Shown: positions 1 to 7,703 of the stretch, in pieces
How positions within the stretch are numbered: position 1 is the first letter of the stretch
Layout: each line of letters begins with the position of its first letter
Assembly (NCBI GenBank): GCA_964558465.1
Contig: CAZLEF010000074.1
Location: 1 to 34,076, forward strand
DNA: 34,076 bases
From: JACJYC01 sp964558465
GTDB lineage: Bacteria > Bacteroidota > Bacteroidia > Chitinophagales > Saprospiraceae
Direction: 5' to 3'
Notes under the pieces: generated by a model
Databases searched by the model: none
What the model was told of the DNA's origin: nothing
What the model saw: the letters and a program-made list of their open reading frames with translations, nothing else
Made by a program: the position numbers and the translations under genes

Positions 1-1068
1 GCCTTCCATCAAATTCCAGGGAAAAGGCGATCCGGTGACCACGTGTTTCAGGAACAACTCCCATTGGGCCTTGAAAGCGTTGTCGTAATTTTCCTGTGCG
101 GGTACTTTCGACCAATCCTCAAAAAAGTTGATGGGTTGGGGTACATCGGGGTTCCAGACCGGTTTGGGCGTATTGCCGTAGTGCTGGATATGGCATTCCC
201 GCAATCCGGCCACAGCGGAACCCTTTGAGCCATCGACCTGGAGGGTTAGCAGGTCGTCGCGGCGAACCCGCACGGTCCAGGAGGAATTGAAATGGGCGAC
301 GATCCCGTTTTCCAGTTCAAAGGTAGCGTAGGCCGCATCGTCGGCAGTGCAGGCGTAAGGGCGGCCGTTTTCATCCACCCTCTCCGGAATATGGGTTGCC
401 CCCAGGCAGGAAACGGCCTTAACTTTTCCAAAAAGGTTATCCAAGAGATACCGCCAGTGGCAGAGCATGTCGATGATGATGCCGCCGTCGTCCTCTTTGC
501 GGTAGTTCCACGAGGGGCGATTCGGCGGAATGGAATGGCCTTCGAATACCCAATAGCCGAATTCGCCGCGAATGGACAATATGCGGCCGAAAAAACCGGT
601 CTGGATCAGTCTTTTCAGCTTGAGCATCCCGGGTAGCCAGAGTTTATCCTGTACCACCCCGTGTTTGACGCCTTTGGCCTCGGCCAGCCGGTACATTTCA
701 AGGGCCTCTTTCAGACTGGCGCCCGACGGTTTTTCGCTGTAGATATGTTTGCCGGCTTCGATCGCCTTTTGTACACATTCAAACCGCTGCCCGGTGACCT
801 GCGCGTCAAAGTACACCTGGTTTTTGTCGTCTGAAAGCGCCTCCTCCAGGTTGGTGGTCCATTTTGCTGCGCCCGACAAACGGCTCAATTGCTCCAGTTT
901 TGCCGCGTTTCTGCCCACCAGAACCGGCTCCGGGATGATCACTTCATCCTGCCCGGTCCTGACCCCGCCTTGCTCGCGGATCGCCACGATGGACCGCATC
1001 AGGTGCTGGTTGGTCCCCATGCGGCCGGTGACGCCGTTCATGATGATGCCGATGGATTGTTTTTTCAT
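1..1068 (-). CDS. Gfo/Idh/MocA family oxidoreductase, C-terminus cut by window edge
   Basis: NAD(P)-dependent sugar or cyclitol dehydrogenase family, cytoplasmic. The frame is open from the ATG at 1068 to base 1 (356 codons), so the 3' end lies outside the window. Visible features are an N-terminal Rossmann glycine motif (GVTGRMG, about residues 12-18), the hallmark EKP motif at residues 112-114 whose Lys is the usual catalytic/cofactor residue, and a GGIIIDMLCHW stretch with Asp200 and His204 matching the family's DxxxH catalytic signature. It is the last of three minus-strand carbohydrate genes, 185 bp after the isomerase-like gene, and probably acts on a keto- or inositol-type sugar intermediate. 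The exact substrate cannot be read from sequence. The family call is firm. Confidence 0.9.
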   Translation of the reverse strand, partial: MKKQSIGIIMNGVTGRMGTNQHLMRSIVAIREQGGVRTGQDEVIIPEPVLVGRNAAKLEQLSRLSGAAKWTTNLEEALSDDKNQVYFDAQVTGQRFECVQKAIEAGKHIYSEKPSGASLKEALEMYRLAEAKGVKHGVVQDKLWLPGMLKLKRLIQTGFFGRILSIRGEFGYWVFEGHSIPPNRPSWNYRKEDDGGIIIDMLCHWRYLLDNLFGKVKAVSCLGATHIPERVDENGRPYACTADDAAYATFELENGIVAHFNSSWTVRVRRDDLLTLQVDGSKGSAVAGLRECHIQHYGNTPKPVWNPDVPQPINFFEDWSKVPAQENYDNAFKAQWELFLKHVVTGSPFPWNLMEG

Positions 1069-1123
1069 TTTTACTTTTTTGACAGGGCCGTGGTTCGATT
1101 GGTTCGATTCCTCAAATCAACGC

Positions 1124-1147
1124 ATCAACAAATCAACAAATCAACAA
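1124..1147. repeat. Octamer tandem repeat (ATCAACAA x3)
   Basis: Three exact copies of an 8-bp unit follow one another in the spacer between the oxidoreductase and isomerase genes, next to a doubled GGTTCGATT. It is one of several short-period arrays in this window's spacers. Confidence 0.8.
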
Positions 1148-1176
1148 TTGATTGGCAGGCCGCTTACCCTCCTTCG

Positions 1177-1203
1177 TCCGACGTAGCCTTTAGCGTAGTC
1201 GGA
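1177..1203 (-). repeat. REP-A imperfect palindrome, copy 1
   Basis: Starts TCCGAC and ends GTCGGA, with a central AGCCTTTAGC. It is one of two adjacent copies (the other at 1225-1253) of a family also seen at 11527-11554 and 22501-22528, with diverged relatives near 33888 and 33952. Both copies lie just downstream of the isomerase gene, read in that gene's sense. Confidence 0.75.
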
Positions 1204-1224
1204 TCACCCCTCTCACCCTCCTCC

Positions 1225-1253
1225 GTCCGACGAAGCCTTTGGCGCAGGCGGGC
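1225..1253 (-). repeat. REP-A palindrome, copy 2, abutting a stop codon
   Basis: On the minus strand this copy reads GCCCGCCTGCGCC and ends CGTCGGAC. Its first base follows directly on the TGA stop (1254-1256) of the upstream isomerase gene. The close relative at 22501 sits in the same orientation relative to its gene and there supplies the stop codon. Confidence 0.8.
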
Positions 1254-2081
1254 TCACCTCTTCATCAAATCCAAATAACTATCCACGACCCGCTGCAATA
1301 ATACTTCCTGGGGCAACTCCCAAAACCGGGTTGAAAAGATCTCCACTTCGTAAAAACCTGAAAAACCAGCCTGTTCTACCCAACCGGCGATCTCGCGGAT
1401 CGGGATGCAGCCTTCCCCCATCAGCCCCCGGTCCAGGAGTATGCTTTCCAAAGGGTATTTCCAGTCGCAAATATGAAAGGCAAACAGATTTCCGTTCCGC
1501 CCGCACCGGGCGATCTGCGCCTCCAGTTTGGGGTCCCACCAGACATGGTACACATCTACCACTACGCCAACCCATTCCGAGCCAAAAGACTCGGCAAGTT
1601 CATTCGCCTGTTCAAGGGTATTAACGGCCGACCGCAAATCGGCGTACATGGGATGAAGCGGTTCTATGGCCAGCTTAATTCCATTGGCCATGGCATACGG
1701 CAAAATGGCTTCTATCCCGTCGCGGATCTGCGCCCTGGAAACTGCCAGCGGCTGACGCGGCTCGGCGCCGCAAACCAGCACCAGCATGGGGGCGCCGATG
1801 GCAGCCGCTTCGTCCAGCATCTTTTTAGTCCTTTCGACGGCCGTCCAGCGGTCTTCTTCCTTTAATGCCGGGAAAAACCCGCCCCTCACATACGACACGA
1901 CCTCCAGCGGAAACTGGCGAATGAGCTCTCCCGCCCTGACGCTTCCCATCGGCGTTACGGCTTCCTGCCAGACGCTGATGCCCCTCACGCCGGCCTTGGC
2001 ATAATGGTTCAATGCTTCCTCCAGCGACCAGGGCCTGGTCGTTTGGGTGTGGATGCAGAGTTTGGAAAGGTCAGGCGTCAT
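1254..2081 (-). CDS. Sugar phosphate isomerase/epimerase-like TIM barrel (xylose isomerase-like)
   Basis: A 275-residue cytoplasmic protein of the COG1082 type, members of which isomerise or epimerise sugars, or dehydrate inosose, with a divalent metal. Candidate metal ligands appear in the expected order: Glu140 (AIEPLHPM), Asp176 and His179 (VVDVYHVWWD), His203 (FHICDW) and Glu245/Glu247 (FYEVEIFS). Length and ligand spacing are typical. The ATG at 2081 is the start. It lies between the GH88 gene (268 bp upstream) and the oxidoreductase, and the three probably process one uronate- or cyclitol-like compound. The stop codon touches a REP-A repeat. The precise reaction is unknown. Confidence 0.88.
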   Translation of the reverse strand: MTPDLSKLCIHTQTTRPWSLEEALNHYAKAGVRGISVWQEAVTPMGSVRAGELIRQFPLEVVSYVRGGFFPALKEEDRWTAVERTKKMLDEAAAIGAPMLVLVCGAEPRQPLAVSRAQIRDGIEAILPYAMANGIKLAIEPLHPMYADLRSAVNTLEQANELAESFGSEWVGVVVDVYHVWWDPKLEAQIARCGRNGNLFAFHICDWKYPLESILLDRGLMGEGCIPIREIAGWVEQAGFSGFYEVEIFSTRFWELPQEVLLQRVVDSYLDLMKR

Positions 2082-2160
2082 CCTTCAGATTTTTTAATGG
2101 TTGTTAATTGTTTGTCCATAGGACTCTCCATAGGAGTTCCATGAACCTTTGGAGGGGTAG

Positions 2161-2330
2161 TTTGAAATTGTTTGGGATTGTTTGGGATTGTTTGGGATTG
2201 TTTGGGATTGTTTGGGATTGTTTGAAATTGTTTGGGATTGTTTGGGATTGTTTGGGTTCCTCGATTCTTCGATTCCTCGATTCTTCAGTTCCTCGATTCT
2301 TCAGTTTGGAGTTTGGGGTTTGGAATGGTT
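2161..2330. repeat. Compound microsatellite: TTTGGGATTG decamers then TTCCTCGA octamers
   Basis: Bases 2161-2250 hold nine 10-bp units: seven TTTGGGATTG and two TTTGAAATTG. From 2257 the sequence changes to 8-bp units (TTCCTCGA, TTCTTCGA, TTCTTCAG) and closes with another TTTGG. The same two motifs in the same order and strand recur at 17399-17757 and 18575-18776. The array lies in the 268-bp spacer between the isomerase and GH88 genes. Open frames through it are artefacts of the stop-free unit. Confidence 0.9.
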
Positions 2331-2349
2331 TGGCTAAACGCAACCAAAA

Positions 2350-3720
2350 TCATCCTCCAAAAAAAGTATAATACCGCCGCCCTTCCATCACCCTTTTCAG
2401 GTATAGCGCCGCCTCCCGCGCATGATAATCTCCCCACATGCTCGATTCGCCGCGCGGAATTTTTGCACCCGGCGGAATATAATCCCAGCCGTTCGGCCGG
2501 TGGTAGACGGAGTGCAGGATGAGGCCCTGGTGTCCGGGGTCCGTACTGAGGTAGGGTTCGTCCAGCAATGTGTCCAGCACGGTCAACCCGGCTTGCCAGT
2601 AGCGGTTTCCGGCTTCCTGCCCCTTCGATTTCAGATAATGACCCAGCCGGAGCAGGCCCTGCGCCCCGATGGCGGCGGCGGAGCTGTCCACCGGTTCAAA
2701 TTCGTTGAACGGGTCGGCCGGCCGGTTCAGATAATCCCCGAGCCGATGCAGGTCGGGCGCCCCCGCATCCCAGTAAGGAATGCCGTCTGCCGGGGTATGG
2801 TCGATATAAAAATCGCAGGTAGCCCGGGCTGCCTTCCCGTAAATGCCGGCCAGATAATCGTGTCCGCCGAAAAGTTCCAGTCCGGTTTTATCCATTGCAT
2901 CCAGGCATTCCAGTTGTTCTGCGAAGCCGGTCATGGCCCAGGCCAGCCCGCGGGTCCAGGTGGTAAACCCCGAATACCCCTGCTGGGAATTGGGGCATCG
3001 GTAATTGCCGTCGTTGGTATTAAAAATGCTTTCATGGGCGGTACGGCCCCAGACATCGTAATGATCGCGGCCCTCCCCGTAGTACACCGAATAACGGGCG
3101 GTGGCCAGCGCGTGATGGACGGCCCGTTCCAGCAGGCTGGTGGCGCGGTCGTTTTCACCGCTCATGCCGAACCCCAGTTGGTGGCTCACCATCAGGCTTC
3201 GCAGGGAGCGGATCGTGTCGACAAACAGGGAATGCGGCCCGTTGAAAGAATAGATGAACCCGCCCCCCGGGATGCTGGTCCAGCGGCGGGCCTGCACTGC
3301 GCCGGAGACCTTCAGGGCCAGTTCGTACAACTGTTTTTCCCGTTCATGGTAAGGGATGCGGCCCTCGTTCATTAGCCGGAGCAGATTGCCGTAGGTGCTC
3401 ACGTTGTTGAAGCCGTGGTCGTGTACTCCAAAATGACTGACATGGGGGGTCATTTTTTCAAGCGTATTCCGGCGGCCGTAATCCAGGAAATCCGTTTCGC
3501 CGGTGGCGTCAAACTGCAGGATCGCCGAGCCGAACTGGAAACCCTGGGTCCACTCCGTCCAGCCGCGGGAGGTATACTGCCCTTTGACGGTGAACACGGG
3601 AGCGCCCAGCGAAGGGTCGTACGTTCGCCCGATCGCATCAATTTTTGCGGCCGACAATGCCCAGAGGCGGTCGATTTTCGCGCGGAGGTCTTCAGATTTC
3701 AAGGATTTATTGAGGATCAT
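2350..3720 (-). CDS. Glycoside hydrolase family 88, unsaturated beta-glucuronyl hydrolase-like
   Basis: 456 residues, (alpha/alpha)6-barrel family. It hydrates and releases 4,5-unsaturated uronic acids from oligosaccharides left by polysaccharide lyases. Hallmarks: HDHGF with Asp101 and FVDTIRSL with Asp168, at the positions of the paired catalytic aspartates of characterised members. Also present are GFTTWTRGLAWAM (about 251-263), DSSAAAIGAQGLL (345-357) and GESSMWGDYHAREAAL (424-439). No obvious N-terminal signal peptide is seen, so it is probably cytoplasmic. Its neighbours in the same direction are a sugar isomerase and an oxidoreductase, suggesting downstream use of the released uronate. 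No lyase or SusCD pair lies in the window, so the polymer is unknown. Confidence 0.9.
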   Translation of the reverse strand: MILNKSLKSEDLRAKIDRLWALSAAKIDAIGRTYDPSLGAPVFTVKGQYTSRGWTEWTQGFQFGSAILQFDATGETDFLDYGRRNTLEKMTPHVSHFGVHDHGFNNVSTYGNLLRLMNEGRIPYHEREKQLYELALKVSGAVQARRWTSIPGGGFIYSFNGPHSLFVDTIRSLRSLMVSHQLGFGMSGENDRATSLLERAVHHALATARYSVYYGEGRDHYDVWGRTAHESIFNTNDGNYRCPNSQQGYSGFTTWTRGLAWAMTGFAEQLECLDAMDKTGLELFGGHDYLAGIYGKAARATCDFYIDHTPADGIPYWDAGAPDLHRLGDYLNRPADPFNEFEPVDSSAAAIGAQGLLRLGHYLKSKGQEAGNRYWQAGLTVLDTLLDEPYLSTDPGHQGLILHSVYHRPNGWDYIPPGAKIPRGESSMWGDYHAREAALYLKRVMEGRRYYTFFGG

Positions 3721-3850
3721 TCCGGCAAAAGTGGTTATTCGAAAACGGGTCGGTTGTTTGAGGCGGTTAAATATAGGGATAGAAATTGGAATGGCAAGAG
3801 GTTGGGATGATTTTGGGGTGGTATGCCGGTTCGGGTTGGCGCCTCCTGAT

Positions 3851-3937
3851 ACATGTGTTCAGATGCCGGCCCGCTGGGCCGGATGGGGGATTTGGCCTTT
3901 GGGGCTACAAAGAGGGCGGTCCCAGGGGACCGCGGGC
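3851..3937 (+). repeat. REP-B module, left flank, two hairpins (+ orientation)
   Basis: Hairpin 3866-3882 (7-bp stem CCGGCCC/GGGCCGG, loop GCT) is preceded by GATG at 3862-3865. Hairpin 3917-3932 (7-bp stem CGGTCCC/GGGACCG, loop AG) is preceded by CTACAAAGAGGG. The whole module is repeated with few changes at 4855-4942, on the other side of the transposase. It lies in the 543-bp gene-free stretch 3721-4263, where I see nothing else apart from the opposing module at 4041-4112. Confidence 0.85.
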
Positions 3938-4040
3938 CGTTTTCTGGATAAGGAGCGTGATGTCTCAATGGGTCCCCCTTTGTGGTGGCCTGCAAAGATT
4001 ATAGCCTTATGAAATCTGCCGGGATGGCGCAACACTTCAA

Positions 4041-4112
4041 TCGGTCCGCTAGGACCGGTATCTTTGTAACATAGGGCTAATGAATACGGCCCCGGCCCAT
4101 AGGGCCGGCATC
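4041..4112 (-). repeat. REP-B module, left flank, two hairpins (- orientation)
   Basis: Hairpin 4042-4057 (CGGTCC, loop GCTA, GGACCG) and hairpin 4092-4108 (CCGGCCC, loop ATA, GGGCCGG). Read on the minus strand they are preceded by GATA (4062-4059) and GATG (4112-4109). They face the + orientation hairpins at 3866 and 3917, giving a mosaic of inverted units. Confidence 0.85.
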
Positions 4113-4263
4113 TAATTTTTGATGAAAGCGGAAAAGCTATATACATCCACTTGACACAGATCCAGTGATCGGCAAATGCTTTAATCAAATTGCATACAAA
4201 ATTCCTGATTGCAGGCATTATCCTGCAACCAAAGGATGCTTTCCTGATTTAAAGTTTGGTGTT

Positions 4264-4725
4264 TCAGTCGAAAAATTCAAACAAATACCGGGGATCATAT
4301 TCCACCTCATATCGCTTCAATATAGCCAGGTATTCTTCACGAAATTTTTTCTTCAGGTGGTGTTCCGGTTGATTTAATATGTACTTGATTACCCGGTCCA
4401 ATTCACTGCGGGAATGGGAAAAAGCCCCGTATCCGTTTTGCCATTGAAATTTGAAAGGAATAAAACCATTTTCATTAATGAAATTGGTGGATTCTGTTTT
4501 CAGCACATCCATTGTTGCAGAAAGGGAGATGTTCGGGTTTTGGCCAATTAAAATGTGGGCGTGATCAGGCATCAGGTAGATGGCCAGCAATTTGTGTTTC
4601 CTGTTTTGAAGGATGCCGGTCATGTACCGTTCGGTTTCCTCCCGGAAGGAAGGCAGAATAAGAGATTGGCGATACTTTACAGCAAACACGAGATGTGTGT
4701 AAAGCTGCGTGTAGGTGTTAGCCAT
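4264..4725 (-). CDS. REP-associated tyrosine transposase-like Y1 (HUH) nuclease
   Basis: A 153-residue single-domain Y1 transposase (IS200/IS605 superfamily, Pfam Y1_Tnp) that would nick and rejoin single-stranded DNA at hairpins. Seen: the metal-binding HUH motif His55-Ala-His57 within MPDHAHILIG, and a C-terminal Tyr115 in YILNQ, matching the catalytic Tyr-x-x-x-Gln helix. WQNGYGAFSHS (about 95-105) is typical of the Bacteroidota form. The length is normal and all key residues are present, so it may be active. It is flanked on both sides by matching hairpin sets with GATG guides. No tnpB partner is seen. Alternative: a plain IS200-type element, but the duplicated hairpins favour a RAYT-like role. 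Confidence 0.88.
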   Translation of the reverse strand: MANTYTQLYTHLVFAVKYRQSLILPSFREETERYMTGILQNRKHKLLAIYLMPDHAHILIGQNPNISLSATMDVLKTESTNFINENGFIPFKFQWQNGYGAFSHSRSELDRVIKYILNQPEHHLKKKFREEYLAILKRYEVEYDPRYLFEFFD

Positions 4726-4854
4726 AGCGCGTTGTTTTAGGTGTTAAAGATCAGAGATGGATGCAATTTAGGAAAAACTTTAATGGTCTCCCGCTGACAT
4801 CCATTTTTTTTTGAACAATGATTTAATCCGGTATGGTTAACGGTGCGCCCCAAT

Positions 4855-4942
4855 ACATATGTTCAGATGCCAGCCCGCTGGGCCGGATGGGGATTTGACC
4901 TTTGGGGCTACAAAGAGGGTGGTCCTAGTGGACCACAGGGCG
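4855..4942 (+). repeat. REP-B module, right flank, two hairpins (+ orientation)
   Basis: Near copy of the left module. Hairpin 4870-4886 (one mispair in a 7-bp stem, loop GCT) carries GATG at 4866-4869. Hairpin 4919-4936 (GTGGTCC, loop TAGT, GGACCAC) shows compensating changes in both arms relative to the left copy. A worn third copy lies at about 4976-4999. It belongs to the 506-bp gene-free stretch 4726-5231. Confidence 0.85.
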
Positions 4943-5034
4943 AGGCGAAAAAACTTGCCAACAAAATGTTCTTTATTAAAGAGAGTGGTCCTGGTAGACT
5001 GCGGGGCTGTTTTTTGTACAGATGTGGCGCCTTA

Positions 5035-5107
5035 TCGGTCCGCTAGGACCGGCATCTTTGTAACATAACAGGACCAATCTCTTTATCGGTCCGCTAGGAC
5101 CGGCATC
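5035..5107 (-). repeat. REP-B module, right flank, two hairpins (- orientation)
   Basis: Hairpins 5036-5051 and 5087-5102 are identical (CGGTCC, loop GCTA, GGACCG). On the minus strand each is preceded by GATG (5056-5053 and 5107-5104). They mirror the left-flank pair at 4042 and 4092. Confidence 0.85.
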
Positions 5108-5172
5108 TTAAACATACGCCCATACCATCCTTTCCTGCCACTAATCTTTTCCCACCTTCGGGAATCCAAAAA

Positions 5173-5202
5173 TTTGATTTTCTACCAATTTCCTTACATT
5201 TG
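5173..5202 (+). promoter_or_regulatory. Bacteroidota-type promoter for the serine hydrolase gene
   Basis: TTTG at 5173-5176 and TACATTTG at 5195-5202, an 18-bp spacer, match the Bacteroidota consensus TTTG-N19-TAnnTTTG. It ends about 30 bp before the ATG at 5232, a sensible leader length. Confidence 0.6.
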
Positions 5203-5231
5203 ACAATTCATCCAAACCGCTTACCGTCACC

Positions 5232-7079
5232 ATGAAAAACACCCTTACCCTCCTCGTCCTGTTAATCGCCGCAACCCTCCGCAGCCAGTCCTACGACAAT
5301 CTGACCCGGCAACTGGATTCCATCCTTCATCAATACAATATCCCCGGCGCCCAGGCCGTCATTGTGAGCAAGGACAGCATCCTTTGGCAACAGAATTTCG
5401 GATACGCCGACCTCGCCGGAAAACAACCGGTGTCGGATGAAACCCTGTTCCGGATCGGCTCCATTACCAAAAGCTTTGTGGCGGTGTCGGCTATGATGCT
5501 GGCAGAAGAAGGCAGGATCAGCCTTGAAGATAAAGTGGAGGACCTGGCGCCCGAACTCCCTTTTACCAATTCCTGGGAAAGTACCCACCCCGTGCGCTTC
5601 GTCCACCTCCTCGAACATACCGCGGGTTTCGACGACATGCACCTGTTGGAATACGCCACACAGGGAGAAGGCTGGTCGACCCTGCAAGGACTGACGTTCC
5701 ACCCGCATTCCAAAATATCCAGGTGGAAACCGGGTACGCATATGTCGTACTGCAATTCAGGCCCTCAAATGGCCGCCTTTTGCATCGAAAAAAAGACGGG
5801 CAAAAAAATCGAGGATTTTATCGGTGAACGCATCTTCGGCCCGCTGGGCATGACCAACAGCAGTCTGTTGCCAACGGATTATGTCAAAAGCAAACTTTCC
5901 AAAGGATACCTGGGAGAGGACAACGAGGAAGCCCCCTACTGGCATATCACCGGCAGGTCGGCAGGCGCCATCAATTCCAATGCAACCGAAATGGCGGCCT
6001 ACCTCCGCTTTTTCCTCAACCGGGGCAGGAAAGACACGGTTGCCCTGCTGAAACCCGCCTCCATCGACCGCATCGAACACCCGCAAAGCACCCTGGCAGC
6101 CAAGGCAGGGATCACGGAAGGTTACGGCTTGCATATTGCCAACAGCACCTTCCGCGGGGTTAAAATCTGCGGCCATTCCGGCGGCATGAGCGGGTTCCTG
6201 GCTATGCTGCGTTACGCCCCGGAAAAAGGCATCGGTTATATCCTGCTGATCAACAAAAGCGGCGACGGCTTCGGCCAGCTCAACGACGCCCTCACCCAGT
6301 TCATCACCGACCCGGACAATCAATGGAAAATGCCGGAACACCAACCCGGCGAATATAACCCGGAATTTACCGGATATTACCGGTCCGCTACCAGCCGCAA
6401 CGAAGTAATCCGTTTCATGGAATGGCTGCCCGGCGTGTTGCAGATCAAAGAAAAAGACGGGCTGCTGTTTTACAAGCCCTTATTCGGCGAGGAGGAACCG
6501 CTGAACGTCGAAAAACCCGATGTGCTGCAATATTATTCGAAAAAAGGCGGCGGCGTGAAACTGGCGCTGTTGAAAGACGACGACGGCCGTACGATCCTGC
6601 AGGAAGCGGCCAACGGCGGGAATTATTACAAAACCACCCCGGCGGCGGTTTGGCTGTCCCTCGGCCTGGCCGTTTTCAGCCAGGTGATGGTGCTTTTTGC
6701 CATTATCGCTGCGCTCGTATGGATTCCCATTTCGATTTTTGGTAAAAACCGGATCGCCTACAAACGGGCCCGCATTTACCCCCTGCTGGCGGGTTTGTCC
6801 TGGGTCGGTTTTGTCCTGTTCATCACGCTGGCCCAGACACAGGGGGATGTGCTGATGAACCTGGGCAAGGCTTCTGTCTGGTCGGTGGGCATGTTCGTTT
6901 TCAGCCTGCTCGTTCCTATTTTCTCGTTGTTCGCGGTTTATTACAACTTCAAATCCTTCGGAAAGCCGGTCAATAAATGGGCGCGGGTGTTTTTTACCCT
7001 TTCGAGCCTGGGCTGTTTGCTGATCTCGGGTTATCTGGTTTATTGGGGGGTTGCGGGGTTGAGGATATGGGTTTATTAG
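5232..7079 (+). CDS. Serine hydrolase of the class C beta-lactamase/PBP fold with C-terminal membrane domain
   Basis: 615 residues. An N-terminal signal sequence (about 1-19) is followed by a beta-lactamase-type domain (about 22-360) with all three active-site motifs: Ser77-Ile-Thr-Lys80 (SxxK nucleophile), Tyr173-Cys-Asn175 (YxN) and His315-Ser-Gly317 (the KTG-equivalent HxG). A linker domain (375-465) precedes four predicted membrane helices at about 471-503, 516-536, 548-571 and 586-608. The catalytic domain should face the periplasm, tethered to the inner membrane. Family members include esterases, D-aminopeptidases and peptidoglycan peptidases; the substrate cannot be assigned, and antibiotic resistance should not be assumed. 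It has its own promoter upstream, and a heptamer array and terminator downstream. Confidence 0.88.
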   Translation: MKNTLTLLVLLIAATLRSQSYDNLTRQLDSILHQYNIPGAQAVIVSKDSILWQQNFGYADLAGKQPVSDETLFRIGSITKSFVAVSAMMLAEEGRISLEDKVEDLAPELPFTNSWESTHPVRFVHLLEHTAGFDDMHLLEYATQGEGWSTLQGLTFHPHSKISRWKPGTHMSYCNSGPQMAAFCIEKKTGKKIEDFIGERIFGPLGMTNSSLLPTDYVKSKLSKGYLGEDNEEAPYWHITGRSAGAINSNATEMAAYLRFFLNRGRKDTVALLKPASIDRIEHPQSTLAAKAGITEGYGLHIANSTFRGVKICGHSGGMSGFLAMLRYAPEKGIGYILLINKSGDGFGQLNDALTQFITDPDNQWKMPEHQPGEYNPEFTGYYRSATSRNEVIRFMEWLPGVLQIKEKDGLLFYKPLFGEEEPLNVEKPDVLQYYSKKGGGVKLALLKDDDGRTILQEAANGGNYYKTTPAAVWLSLGLAVFSQVMVLFAIIAALVWIPISIFGKNRIAYKRARIYPLLAGLSWVGFVLFITLAQTQGDVLMNLGKASVWSVGMFVFSLLVPIFSLFAVYYNFKSFGKPVNKWARVFFTLSSLGCLLISGYLVYWGVAGLRIWVY

Positions 7080-7114
7080 AAGGTTAAAGTAGAAAGGATA
7101 AAGGTTAAAGGTGG
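7080..7114. repeat. Heptamer array (AAGGTTA family, 5 units) starting at the stop codon
   Basis: Five 7-bp units, AAGGTTA, AAGTAGA, AAGGATA, AAGGTTA and AAGGTGG, in perfect register. The first base directly follows the TAG stop (7077-7079) of the serine hydrolase gene. The last unit also forms part of the terminator stem. Other 7-bp arrays are at 11428, 23412 and 26271. Confidence 0.75.
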
Positions 7115-7147
7115 GCGGGGTGCAACTGGACGTTTACCCACCTTTTT
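7107..7147 (+). terminator. Terminator between convergent genes
   Basis: AAAGGTGGG (7107-7115) pairs with CCCACCTTT (7137-7145) across a 21-nt loop. A T run ends the + strand arm and an A run mirrors it, so it could serve both the serine hydrolase and the convergent acetyltransferase. Confidence 0.65.
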
Positions 7148-7155
7148 GGTTTATC

Positions 7156-7686
7156 TCAAACCATCAAAAACTCCTCCGGATAATTGACCATTCCGGAAAC
7201 GCCTTCCAGTCCGTTTTCCACCAGTTCGATGGCCATAAGATTTTCGGGTGGGACGGGAAAGGCGGTTTTGATGCCCCACCGGTCGGCCCTGGAAAACCCG
7301 AACCTGGGGTAATATTCCGAATGGCCCAGCACAACGACGGACCGATAGCCCAATTGCCGGGCCTTTTCCAGCCCTGCCCGGATCAGGAGCCCCCCGACCC
7401 CCTGCCGCTGAAATCCGGGTTCTACCGCCATGGGCGCAAGGGCGAGGCTGTCGGATGGATGCCAGTTGTCATCCACAATTTTGATCCTGGAAAAGAGGAT
7501 ATGCCCGATGACCCGGCCGTCGGCTTCGGCGACCAGCGACAATTCGGGGATAAAATGGGGGCTCTGCCGGAGCAAATCCACCAGTCGGCTTTCGGCATCC
7601 TGGCCGAAGGCGCTTTTCAGGATTTCCCGGATTTGGGGAATGTCGCCCGACGTTTCAGGCCGGATGACGGGGGGTAACGCTGCCAT
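7156..7686 (-). CDS. GNAT family N-acetyltransferase (YhbS-like)
   Basis: 176 residues, one GNAT domain that transfers acetyl from acetyl-CoA to an amine. The acetyl-CoA pyrophosphate loop is visible as VEPGFQRQGVGGLL (about 88-101), preceded by the beta4 strand ALAPMAV. HSEYYPRFGFSRA (122-134) is the usual C-terminal signature of the YhbS/COG3153 group. Substrate unknown. It is convergent with the serine hydrolase and starts 17 bp beyond the stop of the antiporter gene, so it may be the distal gene of an antiporter transcript. Confidence 0.88.
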   Translation of the reverse strand: MAALPPVIRPETSGDIPQIREILKSAFGQDAESRLVDLLRQSPHFIPELSLVAEADGRVIGHILFSRIKIVDDNWHPSDSLALAPMAVEPGFQRQGVGGLLIRAGLEKARQLGYRSVVVLGHSEYYPRFGFSRADRWGIKTAFPVPPENLMAIELVENGLEGVSGMVNYPEEFLMV

Positions 7687-7703
7687 ATCGGTGTTTTAAA
7701 CCA

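Noticed and set aside
2161..2257. Possible CRISPR array
   Set aside because: Units are only 10 bp with no unique spacers and no cas genes; it is a plain tandem repeat.
2422..3375. 317-codon open frame on the + strand
   Set aside because: Antisense shadow of the GH88 gene, which carries the paired catalytic aspartates.
5232..7079. Antibiotic resistance beta-lactamase
   Set aside because: The fold and motifs are shared by many esterases and peptidases; the HxG triad and membrane tail do not indicate a dedicated beta-lactamase.
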